Shown in pieces: positions 21,680 through 33,957 of a stretch of DNA of 64,000 nt (positions are counted from its first letter, which is position 1; the number at the start of each line of letters is the position of its first letter). Location of the stretch: contig NC_059077.1 of assembly GCF_020497125.1 (NCBI RefSeq), positions 19,166,840 through 19,230,839 of the forward strand. Reading direction: 5' to 3'. Below the pieces are notes generated by a model, which had not been told where the DNA came from, did not search any database, and worked only from the letters and a program-made list of their open reading frames with translations. This stretch comes from Mauremys mutica (lineage: Eukaryota > Chordata > Testudines > Geoemydidae). Both the position numbers and the translations under genes were made by a program.

Positions 21680-23215
21680 TTGGAAATCAGAAGGGGTTAT
21701 TAGTCTTGTGGGAAAGTTAGCTTGGTTCTTCCCACTTTTTTCAGAGCAGCTGCAGCAAAGTGGTTGTTACGGAAGTATTTTGCAATTTCAACAACATTAG
21801 CCTTTATTTCTGGAACACTGAAATCTTTGGCTAGGAAGTGCATCAAATGAACACTGCAACTCTATGTTATTAGCTTGGGACTCTCTTCTAAATTTCTTCT
21901 CATCTTGGCTCACTATCATTAGGGGAGGGATACCTCAGTGATTTGAGCATCAGCCTGCTAAACCCAGGGTTGTGAGTTTGATGCTTCAGAGGGTCATTTG
22001 GGATTTTGGGGCAAAAAATCTCGCAGGTTGGTCCTGCTTTGAAAGCATGGGACTGGACTCAATGACCTTTCAAGGTCCCTTCTCATTTTATAAGATAGGA
22101 TACATTTGCAGCATAGTCTATGACCAAGCTGTATACTAGACATTTGAATTTTTTTTCAGTTTGTTATAGCTTTTACTGCTACTTGTAAGTATTTTGCTGT
22201 GTGTGAATTTCCCAATGTATCAATTGTTTCTGTAAGGAAGACATTCTCTTCTTCTGTTGTCACACAAGCACATACAACATGATCATTGTGGACGCTGCTC
22301 CACCCATCAAGACTCAGGTTAACAATTTCACCCTCTAGATCTTTGTGCAAAAGACCTTTGCACACCACTTAATTTCTCTTTCATACACTTTATCCAGCAA
22401 TTTGCCTGCGACATCTGGTCTGTTAGGTGGACTGTATCCTGGTCTTAAAGACTGAACCGTGTTAATGAAGTGTGGGTCCTCAATCATATGGAAAGGAGAG
22501 TTTGTTGCATAAACAAACCAGGCAATTTTTTCATCAATTACCTCTTTTTGTAATCTGCTAGTTCTTATCACAAACTTTTCTGTGGTTGTTTCTGGATGAT
22601 GGAGATTTTTTTTCCTTTTTGCTACAGGTGATAGCCACAGTAGATGTGACATACATGATGTGACTGAAACACTATTATTGGCAGATAACTTTGAAACTAT
22701 AGAAAATGATGGTGATCTTGAAGGTGGATAGGCTTCAGAATGCTGTATGTTGAGGATGGATTTTCCTAAACAAAATAAGTCAATGCAGTTATTTAATTAT
22801 TATTACTACACTTCTCATTTAGTATTACTCATTGCTCTCACTGACACTCAGTATTACTTTAAAGGTGAAATTGTAAAAGGAAGATCTGCCTATTTCAGCT
22901 ATTTATTTTTTATCACAACTGCATCTAAAATGATAGTATCATCGAGTAAAAACTATTTTTTTTTGCTCAAACATGAAAATTCAAGAATAGTCCAGAAGGA
23001 ATACAGGCAGTCCTTAAGAAAGAAGTATGAAATAAAAAAGTTTACCAACCTGCATGTTCAGACATGTTCCATTCATCATCTTCAACGCAGCTTCCTCCTG
23101 AGAAGGAACACTTCTCATGATGTTGTTTCATTCGGGCAACCAGGCTTTGCATTTCTTTGTTGCACTGTTTGCATTTTGCATGCATGCCTGTCTTACCCAC
23201 AGGTAGAGGAACTTC
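21680..23215 (-). pseudogene. Broken hAT transposase with BED-type zinc finger
   Basis: On the minus strand from right to left: a BED-like finger near 23060-23190 (CKQCNKEMQSLV then HHEKC), a middle region at 22335-22652, and the DUF659-like block LSLDGWSSVHNDHVVCACV at 22156-22368. A decayed catalytic-region block (IDYAANV type) lies near 22105-22125, and after a SINE interruption come LAKDFSVPEIK and RNNHFAAAALKKV near 21740-21845. Frameshifts and the SINE at 21921-22095 make it non-functional. Known hAT elements use an RNase H-like DDE fold to cut and paste. Confidence 0.85.
21921..22095 (+). mobile_element. tRNA-derived SINE inserted in a hAT transposase remnant
   Basis: The head AGGGGAGGGATACCTCAGTG and B-box region GGTTGTGAGTTTGATGC are followed by a GACCTTTCAAGGTCCCTTCT tail. 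Transposase-derived coding sequence continues on both sides on the minus strand, so the SINE is the younger insertion. Confidence 0.85.
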
Positions 23216-24717
23216 ATTAAAATATTCCCAAACTGGGTCTCTTTTACGGACTGCTGCTGTTAGGTTTTCCCTTCTAGTGAGAGAATGGTATAGTAGATCT
23301 CAAATCAATGAAGGCTACACTCAGAAAGACCTCAAGACTTCTGGAATATGCTGCTCAAACAGTTTCACTTTTGTTTCTACGCCTGTCCCTCCCTTTTCAC
23401 ATTTATCTCCAGATGACTTCTCCTTGTCCTGATCTATTCCGCCCCTAACAATTTTCTATTCATTGAACTTTTTGAAACTTTGCACTTCTAGAGAGAGGTA
23501 AGGGATTGACTCTGTGTATACAAATTTGCAGAGGAACAATAGGGTTGAGGTCTGTTATTTCTCACCTCTCTATATTATTTATTTATTATATATTTAAAAA
23601 CATTTTTGCTGTTGACAAGCATATTATCTCTGGAAACACAAATCCACAGTTTGAGAACTGCAAAGCTAAGCATCTCTGATAGTATGTAGACTGATCACTG
23701 AGTCCCATTGGGTAGATAAGAAAGATTAATCTATACAGAAACCCCTGGATCGCCATAAAATTGGGTCCCTAATCCATGAACTATTGGAACTCATTTACAA
23801 AACTTTTCTAAAACATTACATGAATATATTGTCTCATACTATATAATTAGAATTTATAGTCCCTATTCCATGATGAGATATCTTTGATCTATAATGTATC
23901 TTAATTAAAACTATCTTTAGATAGTTTTTTTTCCTCAAAAAGCATTTTATCAAAAAAATCCAATTTTTTTGATTTAAAAAAAAATTGATTTTTATCCACC
24001 CTGCATAGTACTGTCCCTTATGAGGGAGCATCTCTTAATTGTAATCTTCTACAAACATAGCTCTACAACTACCAATCCTGTTTCACTCTTATTTTGTCCC
24101 TGTCTACGTGCAGCAGTATAATAAAGTAGCATCTATCCTGCTATTCCTGACCAAACTGCTATTTGCAGTTGCTTGTGCAAATACAAAAAAGCAGATGAGA
24201 CAAAGGAGTAACTGGTGCTGGCAGGATTAATTATAACATGACAGCAAGTTCACCAGCCACCCTTGTCTACACAAGCAGTATGATATTACACAGTAATAGT
24301 TGCCATCTCGGCCAACACCAGAAACTGGAATCTGAATTTTCAGAGCTGAAAGCATGTGTCTCTATAGCTTAAGCTGTGTCTCAGGGTGACAGCTATAAAA
24401 GACCTATAACCTCTATGGATTAGGCACAGAGAATGACAGGTAAATATGGATTACATATTTCTCCTGGACAGAGGAAGTTTGTCCCGAGCATTTGATGTTC
24501 ACAGTAGTTTGAATCCCAGATGAGCTCCCGCTTATGTGATGGTCATCATCTTGATAGACACCAGCGATCTCCAGATCTAAAACTATAAATTGCTTTAGCC
24601 TGAATTAAAGAACCAGGCCCTGAAGCTTACACTGTAACAGGCATAATGGGGTATGCATAACATACAGTGACCAGTATAGTTACGTATTATTTGTAATACA
24701 GTAGCATCTAGGTGTTA
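22660..24717. other. Intergenic, mostly unassigned right of the hAT remnant
   Basis: Beyond the transposase end near 23215 I see AT-rich sequence with short poly-T and poly-A runs and no clear element or gene. Confidence 0.4.
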
Positions 24718-25541
24718 AAGGGAAAGGACTGAAAGACAAAGGAGGAGTGTGTGTGTGTGTGATAAGAAAAGAGACCCTTATGCTTTCTGTCTCCCTAGGT
24801 TTGGCCTCCCTGTCTGGCGTCTGTCATCTAGTAGGATCTCTTCTCCTGCAAAGAGGACCTCTCCCACCCTAAATAATAAGGAGTCAATCAGTAAAGGTAA
24901 AATCAAATAAAGTGTATTGAAGGGTTATAACAAAGAGTGGGACAAATAAAAAAGGGAATAAATAGCAAAATTGCGCAATACAGTGATTACCCTCCAAACT
25001 CAACCCTACAAAACAGACATAAAAACCTTCTTCACAGATCAAAGCGACGGCAGGTGCTTGGGACTTCAATCCTTGGGCTAATGGCAAGCCTTTGGAGAGG
25101 AGCTCCAAGGAGTCCCTTGATGTTCCTTTGGGATCACGAGAAGCAGAACACTCAGTACACTCAGGAGAACAGCGACAGATGATGACAAAGGTAAGTGTTG
25201 TTTCTTCTCTGTCTCTCTCTTCTCTTTACAGGTGAGGAAGCTGTTGGAGGAAAATCCCTAGCCCTTCTATCACTATGATGGATAGATGCCTGCAGGTAAG
25301 ATCCGTGACCCATGACTGTCCCTGGCTGCCACTCAGATGGACAGTCCTGAGGCCATGTTCAGGGCAGCCTTTTATACACTTGCCCGGGAAACCCCTTAGA
25401 AAAGGCGGGAAGCCCCTTCTGGGAAAGCCATTAGGAAAACCCGTTCTGACTGAAAGTTGTTTACAACTCCAGGAGAAATAAAAGAGTGAGAAAATGGACC
25501 TATAGCTCACGTGGGTACAAAACTCCATTTTAGAACCAACA
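24718..25541 (-). mobile_element. Possible solo LTR
   Basis: Read on the minus strand it starts TGTTGGTTCTAAAATGGAG, resembling a turtle LTR start. It has a TATA-like TGTATAAAAGG near 25370-25380. No clean target duplication was found, and the 3' boundary is uncertain. Splice-like motifs inside (GGTAAGTGTT near 25190, TTTACAG near 25230) are not evidence for a gene. Confidence 0.45.
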
Positions 25542-28500
25542 TAGATTCCTGTAGTCACAAAACATATTAAAGTGAACCCAACCTAACATAGGGACCAACT
25601 GAGAGTGGAGCTGCATTGTGCTGTGCACTGTACAATAAAAGTAGTAGACAGTCCCTGCACTGAAGACAAAGGGTAGGAGAAAGGGATGCAACACAAATGA
25701 ATGAACAATGAGATGTCCTGGAAACATCATATTAGTGCCATGATTTGATTTGGGGTGGGGTTTTGTTGTGCAGGGATTTATTAAATGGAAAGACAAAGCC
25801 AGGGAGAGGAGACACTGAAGGTAGGAGGTCAGGGAAAAGGAGAAGAAAAGCATGCAAGGTACTAAGTGGGGAGAGGCAGAGGTGAAGACACTGAGATGGT
25901 GGTAGTGGGGAAACAGCTGGAGCAAACAGCCAATCAGCACAGGGGAGAGAACATCAAATACAAACAGTAGAAAACCTTGAGCATCAGACTCAGCAGAAAG
26001 CGTTGTAGGTTTTCTTGAGAAACCTTGAGAAAACCTTGCTGTAGAAAACCTTGACGAACAGATCCTGTGGGTGTCTACTGATATATTTAAATTCCTTCTC
26101 TTATCATATGAGAACTAAACTACCCAAAGCAGGAATTGCTCTCCTTATGTGTTTGTACATGGTCAACTACTGCAATACAAATAAAAAGTTTTTGCCTTTT
26201 TTCAACCAGGAGCAGCTTGTCAAAGTTCTGGCCTGTGCCTTGGATCCAGATGTTCCAATTGGGAGTAAAAACAGATGACTGAATCTGTTTTTTTCCTTGA
26301 TGCAATCTGATTTATTACAAGGAACATACAAAGTCCTACTTCTCTAATGCAGAAGGAACCAAGAATAAAAGAAGCAGTTCCTTAGCTTATAGGCCCAAGT
26401 CTCTTTAGCCAACAGACTCAAAAGTTCTCTTGCTAGCTTCCTCCAGGGGCACACTGGGTACCCAAGTTACTGCTTGGTTTTCTTTCTGCCTCTCCTCAGT
26501 TACTAGCTTGTCTTTTTTACGCCCCCCATAATACCCAATCAAACCTTTGCCCAGCAGGTGCTAATTTCTAGCAGATTTTATTAGGCCTTGTTTTAAATGT
26601 GACCCCTTAAATATTTCTTACAACTGTCTTAAGAAATGTCTGCACATTTGTCTGCACATCAGTTTTAATTTAACCAATAACAAGGTTTCACCCACCTCAT
26701 AACAAAATAATACTAGTGTAATGATATGTTAAAATGAGTAAATAAAACTGTTTTAAAAATCTTCTTATACGTTAATATTTAGTATTGTTTTATCATGCAT
26801 ATTTAAATAAATATATTTTGGTGTAACTCAAAACAAAAGGCTCCTATATTGGAGTCTTTAAAAATAATTAGCTTAAATTTAAAAGACTAAACTTGACATA
26901 ACCATGAAAGCAAGGAAAATTGCTCAGTTGTATTGCTACAATGTCATATGAACCTGACAAGCAGTGGCTCTCAGTCCTACTGACCTAGGCTAACTGGAAA
27001 ACCTTCACCTCTCAGCTGAAAGTAATTAATCACTAATAGTTTGCTGTCCCAGGCAAGCATCTGTTCTTCTTGGATGACAGGGGCATCCATTCTTACTTGC
27101 CAGGAGTCAGAGTAGATGTATGTATTTGCATGACTTTTATCATCAAAAATAGATGCACACAGTCACAGTATGTGATTGTACTTTTATCTTCCATAGTAGA
27201 TGAATAAAATTGCTTGTTAATTCACTGCAATAAAAAGTTAGAGTTGATTAGCTTCATCTTTACCCAACAGTTACGTGGAGCTGGTGATTGGGGAATACAC
27301 TTTATACCTAGTCTGTATTTAGCTGACATCTTGTGTCAACATAAGTAGTAAAGCAAACTATGAACCAATTTCTCTAATTGCTTTTGTCCAACATAAAATG
27401 CTCCCTTTAATTTAAGTTGTGGAAGTTATTCTTCACTTTCTGTTGTAAATAATTGTGAAGTGTTGCTATGCATTTTTAAACAGCAGATAGGAAAACATCT
27501 CTCCTATAACTCAGGCAGATAACACCACTGATTAATTTGGCTAATTGTTTTTGAGGTAAATAAATGTTTCTGCTATTTTTACTGAAAAACTAGGAGAATT
27601 ATACATACAAAAAACATACACCAGAAAAATGTTATTTAAGTTGCAAAGTCAGCACTGAAAAGCTAGGAAATGCCTAAAATAAAGTTTATAACCTACAATT
27701 TTTCCATAAGACCTTTGCCTCATTTAATTCACATGATAGACAGCACTCAGGAAACAAATCAGGGTCATGTTGTTAATGAGTCTGTTGTCCTTAAGATCGC
27801 TACCTCAGTTGCTTTTAGAAGTTAGAAGGTGGGGTTAGCCTCAGGATGAAAACTAGCTACTCTTGTGAGAAAAGCTACTAACGTGGGCTCTATCCCTGGC
27901 TTTAGTGGGTTTTCTAAATTATGCAAGGCAAGTCATTTAAACCATTTTTTCCCACAGGAAGCCACTAATAATGTATTCCATATTTTCTGGGTGTCAAATA
28001 TGACATATGTGAGGCCTCATTTGCAGAAGTGCTGAGCACTCATGGCTACAACTGGAAACAGTAGGTGCTATAAACAATCAGCAGCTCCTGCTATGATGAA
28101 ATATAGTCTGGAGTATTGAAAGTAGAGGTTTTAGTTGCTGGGTTCTAATCCTGTGTTTGCCATTGACTCCTCAAATATGTGACTGATAATTTACTGTACT
28201 GCTGCCAGCCCCCCTTTACATTAGGGCAGCACATATGTATTATGGATATTGTGTACATTTTGGTAAAACTTGTCCATTTCTAGTTTGTTTTATTTTTTAT
28301 TTGATAAGTATAAAAGTACTGTATTGAAAACCATATGAAATTAAGGAATAAAGTGCAAATTGTTTTATCATTTTATAAGAAATACTACATTAAATGTACT
28401 GTGCTCTTAATAATAATAGAACATTAGTACACAAGTGCTCCAGAATATAACAGGTTGAAAAATAAAATTAAAAACTGGGATACTCCCCCCAATAATTTAC

Positions 28501-28559
28501 CTATTGTAAAATTAAATATATATAAAAAGTACTTTATCATACAGTCTGTCATATGTATT
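25542..28559. other. Intergenic, nothing clearly recognised
   Basis: AT-rich sequence. The part at 26270-26630 could be a decayed LTR edge, but no ends or target duplication are visible. Confidence 0.4.
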
Positions 28560-30861
28560 TTCATAAATACTGTTGAGCAGTCTTGAAGGTAGCATGTGAC
28601 CAAATGCACCCCTGTATTCACATGCTACACACTATTGCAATAATCTTTGTACAAAATATGCCTTGTGAGATATCATTTGAAAACTAATAACTCGCTGGTC
28701 AGTAATATCATGGTGAAATGTGTGTAGCAACATTATCTCTAAGGTTATGAACATATGATGAAATTATGACTAAAATGTGTTTACCAGACAAGTCTGGGGA
28801 GTGAGTAAACCTATTCCTCAAAGACAGAGGACAAGCTAATGCCTCCAGCCAGGTGTTATCAAAATCAATTGGCAACCACCTGTCAAGTGGCCATTCTTTG
28901 GCAACGAAGAGGGGCAGGAACAGATTGATCTACATTTTAGCAAACAACATGGAACCTCTTTCACCAAGAGACTCTATGTCTCCATCTTCATAGCTGGAAA
29001 GAACTTTATCTAGGGGTAACTCTCAGAAAAATGCATTTCAGAGGGTATTTGGACTATAAACGTAAGGAGCAAAACCTCCCCAGTATCTACCTTTTTTGCT
29101 CTCTTTCACCTAAGAATACAAAGGAACCAGCCCTTGTGTGATGGGATCCCTGGGGTGCAGCCTGGGACTGTGGGACTGCTGTGCACCCTTAACTCTCCAG
29201 TCTGGGATGTCTCTCACAATGGTTTGCTAGTAACAAGTAGCAAGCCCTTCCAGGTGCTGTTATCACTCAGCACAACCGCATGTGGAGCCCCACACCCAGC
29301 TAGATTGCATGAATGCTCCCAAAGTTACTCATGAATCACACAGAGAATGGCACCAGCCAAATCCCCCCAGCTCTCAGCCTTGTACCTCAAGATGAGCAGT
29401 TCAAATGTATTAATTGGTTTACCACTTCATCAATGGAAAGTGGATATGAACCAGCCTTTGTAAACCTGAGAAAACACCCTTACCAACACTGCAGGCAAAT
29501 TCACTGGTGAAGATAAACAGTTAAACAAATTTATTGACTACAAAAGATAGATTTTAAGTGATTACAAGTGATAGGCAAAAAAGTCAGAATTAGTTACCAA
29601 AAGAAAAGAAAATATAAGCATGCAGTCTAAACTCTCACCCCTATTAGACTGGGCAACATCTAGATTAAGCAGTTTTTCTCACCCCACTGAATATTGCAGT
29701 CCTTAATATACAGGTTTGTCTCTTAAACCTGGGCCAGTCTTCTCTGTTAGAGTCTTCTGAGTGTCTGTGTTGCTTTTAGCATAGGTGGGGGGAGATGAAA
29801 AGGCCAAGCACAGGGCACCTGTGTTCCGTTTTATACCCTCAGTCTGATGAGCTCGGAGAACACAAGTCCAGGCATGTCTGGTAGGCATTGTTGAGTCCCC
29901 AGGCAAGGCTGAGCAATTCCCCTGATATGTGCAGGTCAGTCATTGAATTGTAGCTCCCTTGCTGGACAATGGCTGTTAATAGTTGTTTAACATCCACCCA
30001 GGTGTTGGTTACTTTCCTTGGCATTGTCTCTGGAGAGCTAGTATCTGGGCGCTGCCCAAATCCACAGCATATTTTAGTGACAGCCATACAAAACAATTCT
30101 TATAGCTTTATGCATTAATGATATACCTATTTCGATAGAACAGTGACTTTCAGCAGATCATAACCTTTCCCCTGATACCTCATGCGGCCTGGTTTATATG
30201 CAATATAAATTATATTATATATATAAATGAGGAATATGGGGGTAAACTCTCCCCCGAGATACAGAGTGCCACACCTTGGACTTTGGATAGCCCTGTCACT
30301 AGGAACATATGGTTGAGATTTTACCTTGAACCAAGTCTAGTTTAAGTGTTAGCTACTAGAGATCATTTTATCTTCATTCCTCGTGTAATCATTTCTAACT
30401 TTAATACCTTATAATTGTACTAACTTAAAATCTCTCTCTTTGTAGTTAAATAAACATTTTATTTTGGAATCAGAACTAATCCAGTGTTGCGTTTAAACTG
30501 AACTGAATACCTCCACTTAAATGCAAACTGTTGAATACTGACCCCTTATAAGGGGACCTCTAATATTTGAACTGTCTGGGAGAGGGACGAACAATGCAGA
30601 ACAAATGTTTTGGGGAAAATTCAGGACTGGGAGTGTGTTGGGGTCACTCTGCAAGTGGTAACCAAGGCTGGTGGAAACCAGAGTGTGACCAGGGGGTTTC
30701 TGGCGGGCTATAGTTATACACAGACACCCAAGGTGTGACCTGCATGCTGTTTGTGAGCGGCCCAGGTTGGGAACTACAGCAGCAAAGCACTGTGAAGTAC
30801 CCAAAGAAGCAGGGCAGGTGGTGACAACCCCTCACTAGTCTGGATTGCACCCTGGAATGTG
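28560..30861 (+). mobile_element. LTR-like repeat interrupted by another LTR
   Basis: Sequence left of 29137 and right of 30273 appears to be one repeat. It has a TTCACATGCTACACACTATT start region, an AATAAACATTTTATT poly-A-signal region near 30450, and an end GGAATGTGACA near 30861. The family is recognised only by general resemblance; the outer limits are approximate. Confidence 0.5.
29137..30273 (-). mobile_element. Solo LTR nested in the outer LTR-like repeat
   Basis: 1137 bp. On the minus strand it starts TGTGGCACTCTGTATC and ends GGGATCCCATCACA, so TG...CA termini. A perfect 5-bp target duplication, CCTTG, lies at 29132-29136 and 30274-30278. A TATA-like GGTATAAAACGG near 29827-29838 and an AATAAA near 29526-29533 fit a U3-R-U5 order. 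No internal retroviral genes remain, so it is a solo LTR from recombination. Confidence 0.88.
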
Positions 30862-31129
30862 ACAACCACCAGTTTTCTTTCATGCTCAAATTACAGTCAT
30901 TAAGTACTCTTACAGGTACTGTCTTATGGGTTATAAAAATAACTTTAAGGTAGCTTTTTAGATTTTTACAAAGATTAATTTATTAGTTCTCACAGCATCT
31001 CTGTTAAGTAGCAAGTATTCCCCTGAAAAAACTGAGTTAGGGAAGTTTTTTTTCTACTGCTGATGATAGCTCATGTTGATTGGCATCTTACAGTTGGTAT
31101 GGCTACTTTCACCTTTTCATGTTCTCTGT

Positions 31130-31240
31130 ATGTATAAATATCTTCTTGCTGTATGTTCCAGTCCATGCATCCGATGAAATGGGCTGTAGCCCACGAAAGC
31201 TTATGCTCAAATACAAGTACTCCTGTTCTTTTTGAGTTAG
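31130..31240 (+). repeat. Common amniote interspersed repeat (GATGAAATGGGCTGTAGCCC)
   Basis: Contains CATCCGATGAAATGGGCTG, TAGCCCACGAAAGCTTATGC and ACTCCTGTTCTTTTTGA, a repeat frequent in turtles and other reptiles. A terminal piece of the same kind (CAGACTAACATAGCTGCTAC) is at 34770-34806, and a related end lies at 45705-45785. Confidence 0.65.
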
Positions 31241-31459
31241 GGAAGTTACTTGGTACTATCATCATACTCTCTTAGTATTTTCCCCATAGGTACTTTAACA
31301 AACACATATTCTTCATAGATAAACTACAACACCCACAAAGTAGGTACTCCTCACATGGGTGGGCACCCTGTACTAACTCGCCAGTGTTTAGAGCTTGTCT
31401 GCACTTGAAAATTTACTGAACTAGCTCTTGCAGAATAATTATTAGTTATTCTGGAATAT

Positions 31460-32110
31460 TTATTAGTTCACAGATTCCAAGGCCAGAAGAGACCATTGTG
31501 AACATAAGTCTGATCTCCTGTATAACAAAGGAAATAGAACTCTCCTCCCCACTCCCCAGAAGTCTTAATGTTATAGAAAAACATCCAGCTGTGATTTAAA
31601 AATGGCCGGTGATGGTGAAACCACCTCCACTCTCGATAAATTATTATTTTGGGGGAGGGATAGCTCAGTGGTTTGAGCATTGGCCTGCTAAACCCAGGGT
31701 TGTGAGTTCAATCCTTGAGGGGGCCATTTGGGGAATTGGGGTAAAAATCTGGGGATTGGCCCTGCTTTGAGCAAGGGGTTGGACTAGATGACCTCCTGAG
31801 GTCCCTTCCAACCCTAATATTCTATGATTCTAATAGTTAATTACTCTCACCATTATACATAGGTTAGGGGTTTGATACAAGAGTGGGCGAGTGAGATTCT
31901 GTGTCCTGCGTTGTGCAGGAGGTCAGATTAGACGACCATAATGGTCCCTTCCGACCTTAAAGGCTTTGATTCTATACACCTTATTTCGAGTCTGAAGTTG
32001 TCTAGCTTCAACTTCCAGCCATCAGAGCGTGTTATACCTTCCTGTGCTAGACTGAAGAGCCTATTATCAAGTACTTGTGTGTTTATGACAGCTATTAGAT
32101 ACGCTGAGAC
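31460..32110 (-). mobile_element. CR1 fragment split by a SINE and another short element
   Basis: Antisense CR1-like sequence runs 31460-31650 (CCAAGGCCAGAAGAGACCATT and onward) and resumes near 31833-31850 and 31975-32110 (TCTAGCTTCAACTTCCAGCC). A SINE (31651-31832) and a second SINE- or CR1-tail-like element (about 31860-31970, GGAGGTCAGATTAGACGACC) lie inside it. It sits just upstream of the WDR7 CpG island. Confidence 0.7.
31651..31832 (+). mobile_element. tRNA-derived SINE inserted in CR1
   Basis: Well-preserved head (GGGAGGGATAGCTCAGTGGT), B-box and ATTCTATGATTCT tail. Antisense CR1 sequence lies on both sides (31460-31650 and from about 31833), so the SINE split it. Confidence 0.9.
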
Positions 32111-32209
32111 TAAGAGGGCCTTTCCCTGATTTAGCACAGCCCGTGAGTAGGCGCTAGGCGCTGTGAGACTGCAATGACTAAATAATATAAAGGGCTCTCC
32201 AAAGCCACT

Positions 32210-32950
32210 GCCATTGTCCCCTGCCCAAGGCACCCCCGGGCCCCGCAACTACAGCCCCACAGGCCTCTCCCCCTCCCCAGCGCAGGGCGCTCTGGAAGCC
32301 GAGCCACCCCCCGCAGCACTGCAGCCGTGACGCGCCGCCCACCCGGCTCCCGTCCCGTCCCGTCCACCAATGGGGGCGGGATCACGCCGATGTGGTCTCC
32401 ATAGTTACGCCCATTCCTCAGCTTGCCGTCAGTCACTGCGGTGAGGCTTTGCGACACTTGCTGTAGGAGTCACGGCAGAGGGATAGAGCTTGTCAGCTGA
32501 TTTACTGCACCCGAGCGTGGGGCGCAGGGGCAGAGCCCTGGGTACCCCCTTCCCCGCGAGCGGGGGCCAGGGCCGGGCCACGCACCGCAGACTGCGGCAA
32601 GATCGGGGCTTGCCTGTGCAGGTAAGTGCCTCACTTCGGGGGAGGGGTGACTGTCCTAGTCCCACGGGGGACCCACGCCCCCACTTCTAGGCAGGAGGCT
32701 TTGTCTCCTTCTCCGGGTGTGACCTCCCTCGCCGGGGGGCGCGGGGCTTGGTCCTGCCTTGGGGCCGGGCTGTGCCTGGCCACCCCTCCCCCCCGCAGCG
32801 TGAGTCCCCTTGGGGCCGGGCTGTGCCTGCCCCCCTGCAGCTTGCGTCCCCTTGGGGCTCTGCCTGGCAATCCTGCCCCCCTTTAGCGTGAGCCCAGCTA
32901 GGTGTGGGGGACAGGGGCTGCCTGGCACCCCCCTGCAACTCAGCTGGGTG
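32210..32950 (+). promoter_or_regulatory. WDR7: WDR7 CpG-island promoter
   Basis: A CpG-rich block separates AT-rich intergenic repeats from WDR7 intron 1. It contains a CCAAT motif at 32367-32371 abutting a GC box (32372-32380) and an RFX-type X-box palindrome, GTCTCCATAGTTAC, at 32395-32408. A good splice donor follows at 32622. Its position upstream of the WDR7 coding exons on the same strand supports the assignment; the transcription start is inferred to be near 32400-32480. Confidence 0.65.
32410..32621 (+). other. WDR7: WDR7 probable non-coding exon 1
   Basis: The sequence ends at a near-consensus donor (GTGCAG then GTAAGTGCC) at 32621/32622. WDR7 exon 2 opens with an acceptor 13 bases before its ATG, so an upstream 5'UTR exon is required, and this CpG-island exon is the natural candidate. 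The 5' boundary is a guess, and alternative first exons are possible. Confidence 0.55.
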
Positions 32951-33332
32951 TCAACTGGGTCATTTCAGGGGGGTTGCGTGGGTGGCAGACACTTGCTAAC
33001 ATCCCCTTGGAATTACCCCAATCAGGGGGTTCAGGATCTGGCTGGTTGACACATTGCTGTCACCTGACTGTATAAATTCAGTTAATTGTGTTACAGCTTT
33101 CACTTTCCAAACAGTTATGTGCCTTTATGAAATAGTGCTCTTTTAGAAATTGGGCTCAATAAGGGGTGAGTTTCCATGAGTATCATGGCACAACATGTGG
33201 TCACAATATGGGGGTGGGAGGATTCTTTTTGCCTATTGGAACATAATGCCTGTGGAGGTGAGACATATGTTACAGTAGTACCAGGTTTTATTTGAGTTGT
33301 GGACACTCTCCATCACCACAAGTATTATAGAT

Positions 33333-33957
33333 GGCACCATACCAAATTCCATTTTGGTCAGTTTCAGGGCCAGGGGTTTTTAAAATTTGTCAATTTCAGG
33401 TTTTCAGTTTACACCTGAAATTTCACCATTTACTAACCCTGGGAGTCCCGACCCAAAAGGCAGGCAGAGTGTGGCGGTTGCAAGGCTATTGTAGATGGGT
33501 CATGGGATTGCCACCTGTACTTCTGCCCCGCTGCTGGCAGGAGCGCTGCCTTCAGAGCTGGGCCACCAGAGAGAGAGGCTGCTGACTGAGAGCCCAGCTC
33601 TAAAGCCAATACCACCTCCCCCAGCAGCGCAGAAGTGAGGATTGCAGGGTATGGGAGGGCCGGATTACCATATGTCTGGTTTTCCCAGCAGTCTCCTGGG
33701 TCATGGGGGTAGAGGTGACAGCTCGAACTGTGGAGCTTCCTGCAGCTGGGGGAAATCCTGGAGGTGGGTCTGACCCATCCCAGGAGAAGCCCCTTCAGGG
33801 GAAGAGGAAGTCTTGTCCCTCCCCATCCCCAGCTGGGACTAGCAGCTGGAGCCCTGCATAGGGTAGGAGCCCCTGACTAGGTGCCAGATTTCACAGGGGA
33901 GATCAGATTTCATGGTCTGTGAAGTTTTTCACTGCCATGAATTTGGTTGGGCCCTAA
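33333..33957 (+). mobile_element. MITE-like element in WDR7 intron 1
   Basis: Ends are roughly inverted: GGCACCATACCAAATTCCA on the left and the complement of GGGCCCAACCAAATTCATGG on the right. The interior is GC-richer with no coding capacity. Target duplication not clear. Confidence 0.55.

Noticed and set aside
25190..25300. Possible small exon with splice-like ends
   Set aside because: GGTAAGTGTT and TTTACAG motifs occur, but no coding homology is seen and the region looks like part of an LTR.
32131..32938. Overlapping open frames in the WDR7 CpG island
   Set aside because: GC-rich shadows on both strands without recognisable domains; the strand-consistent signal is the donor at 32622.
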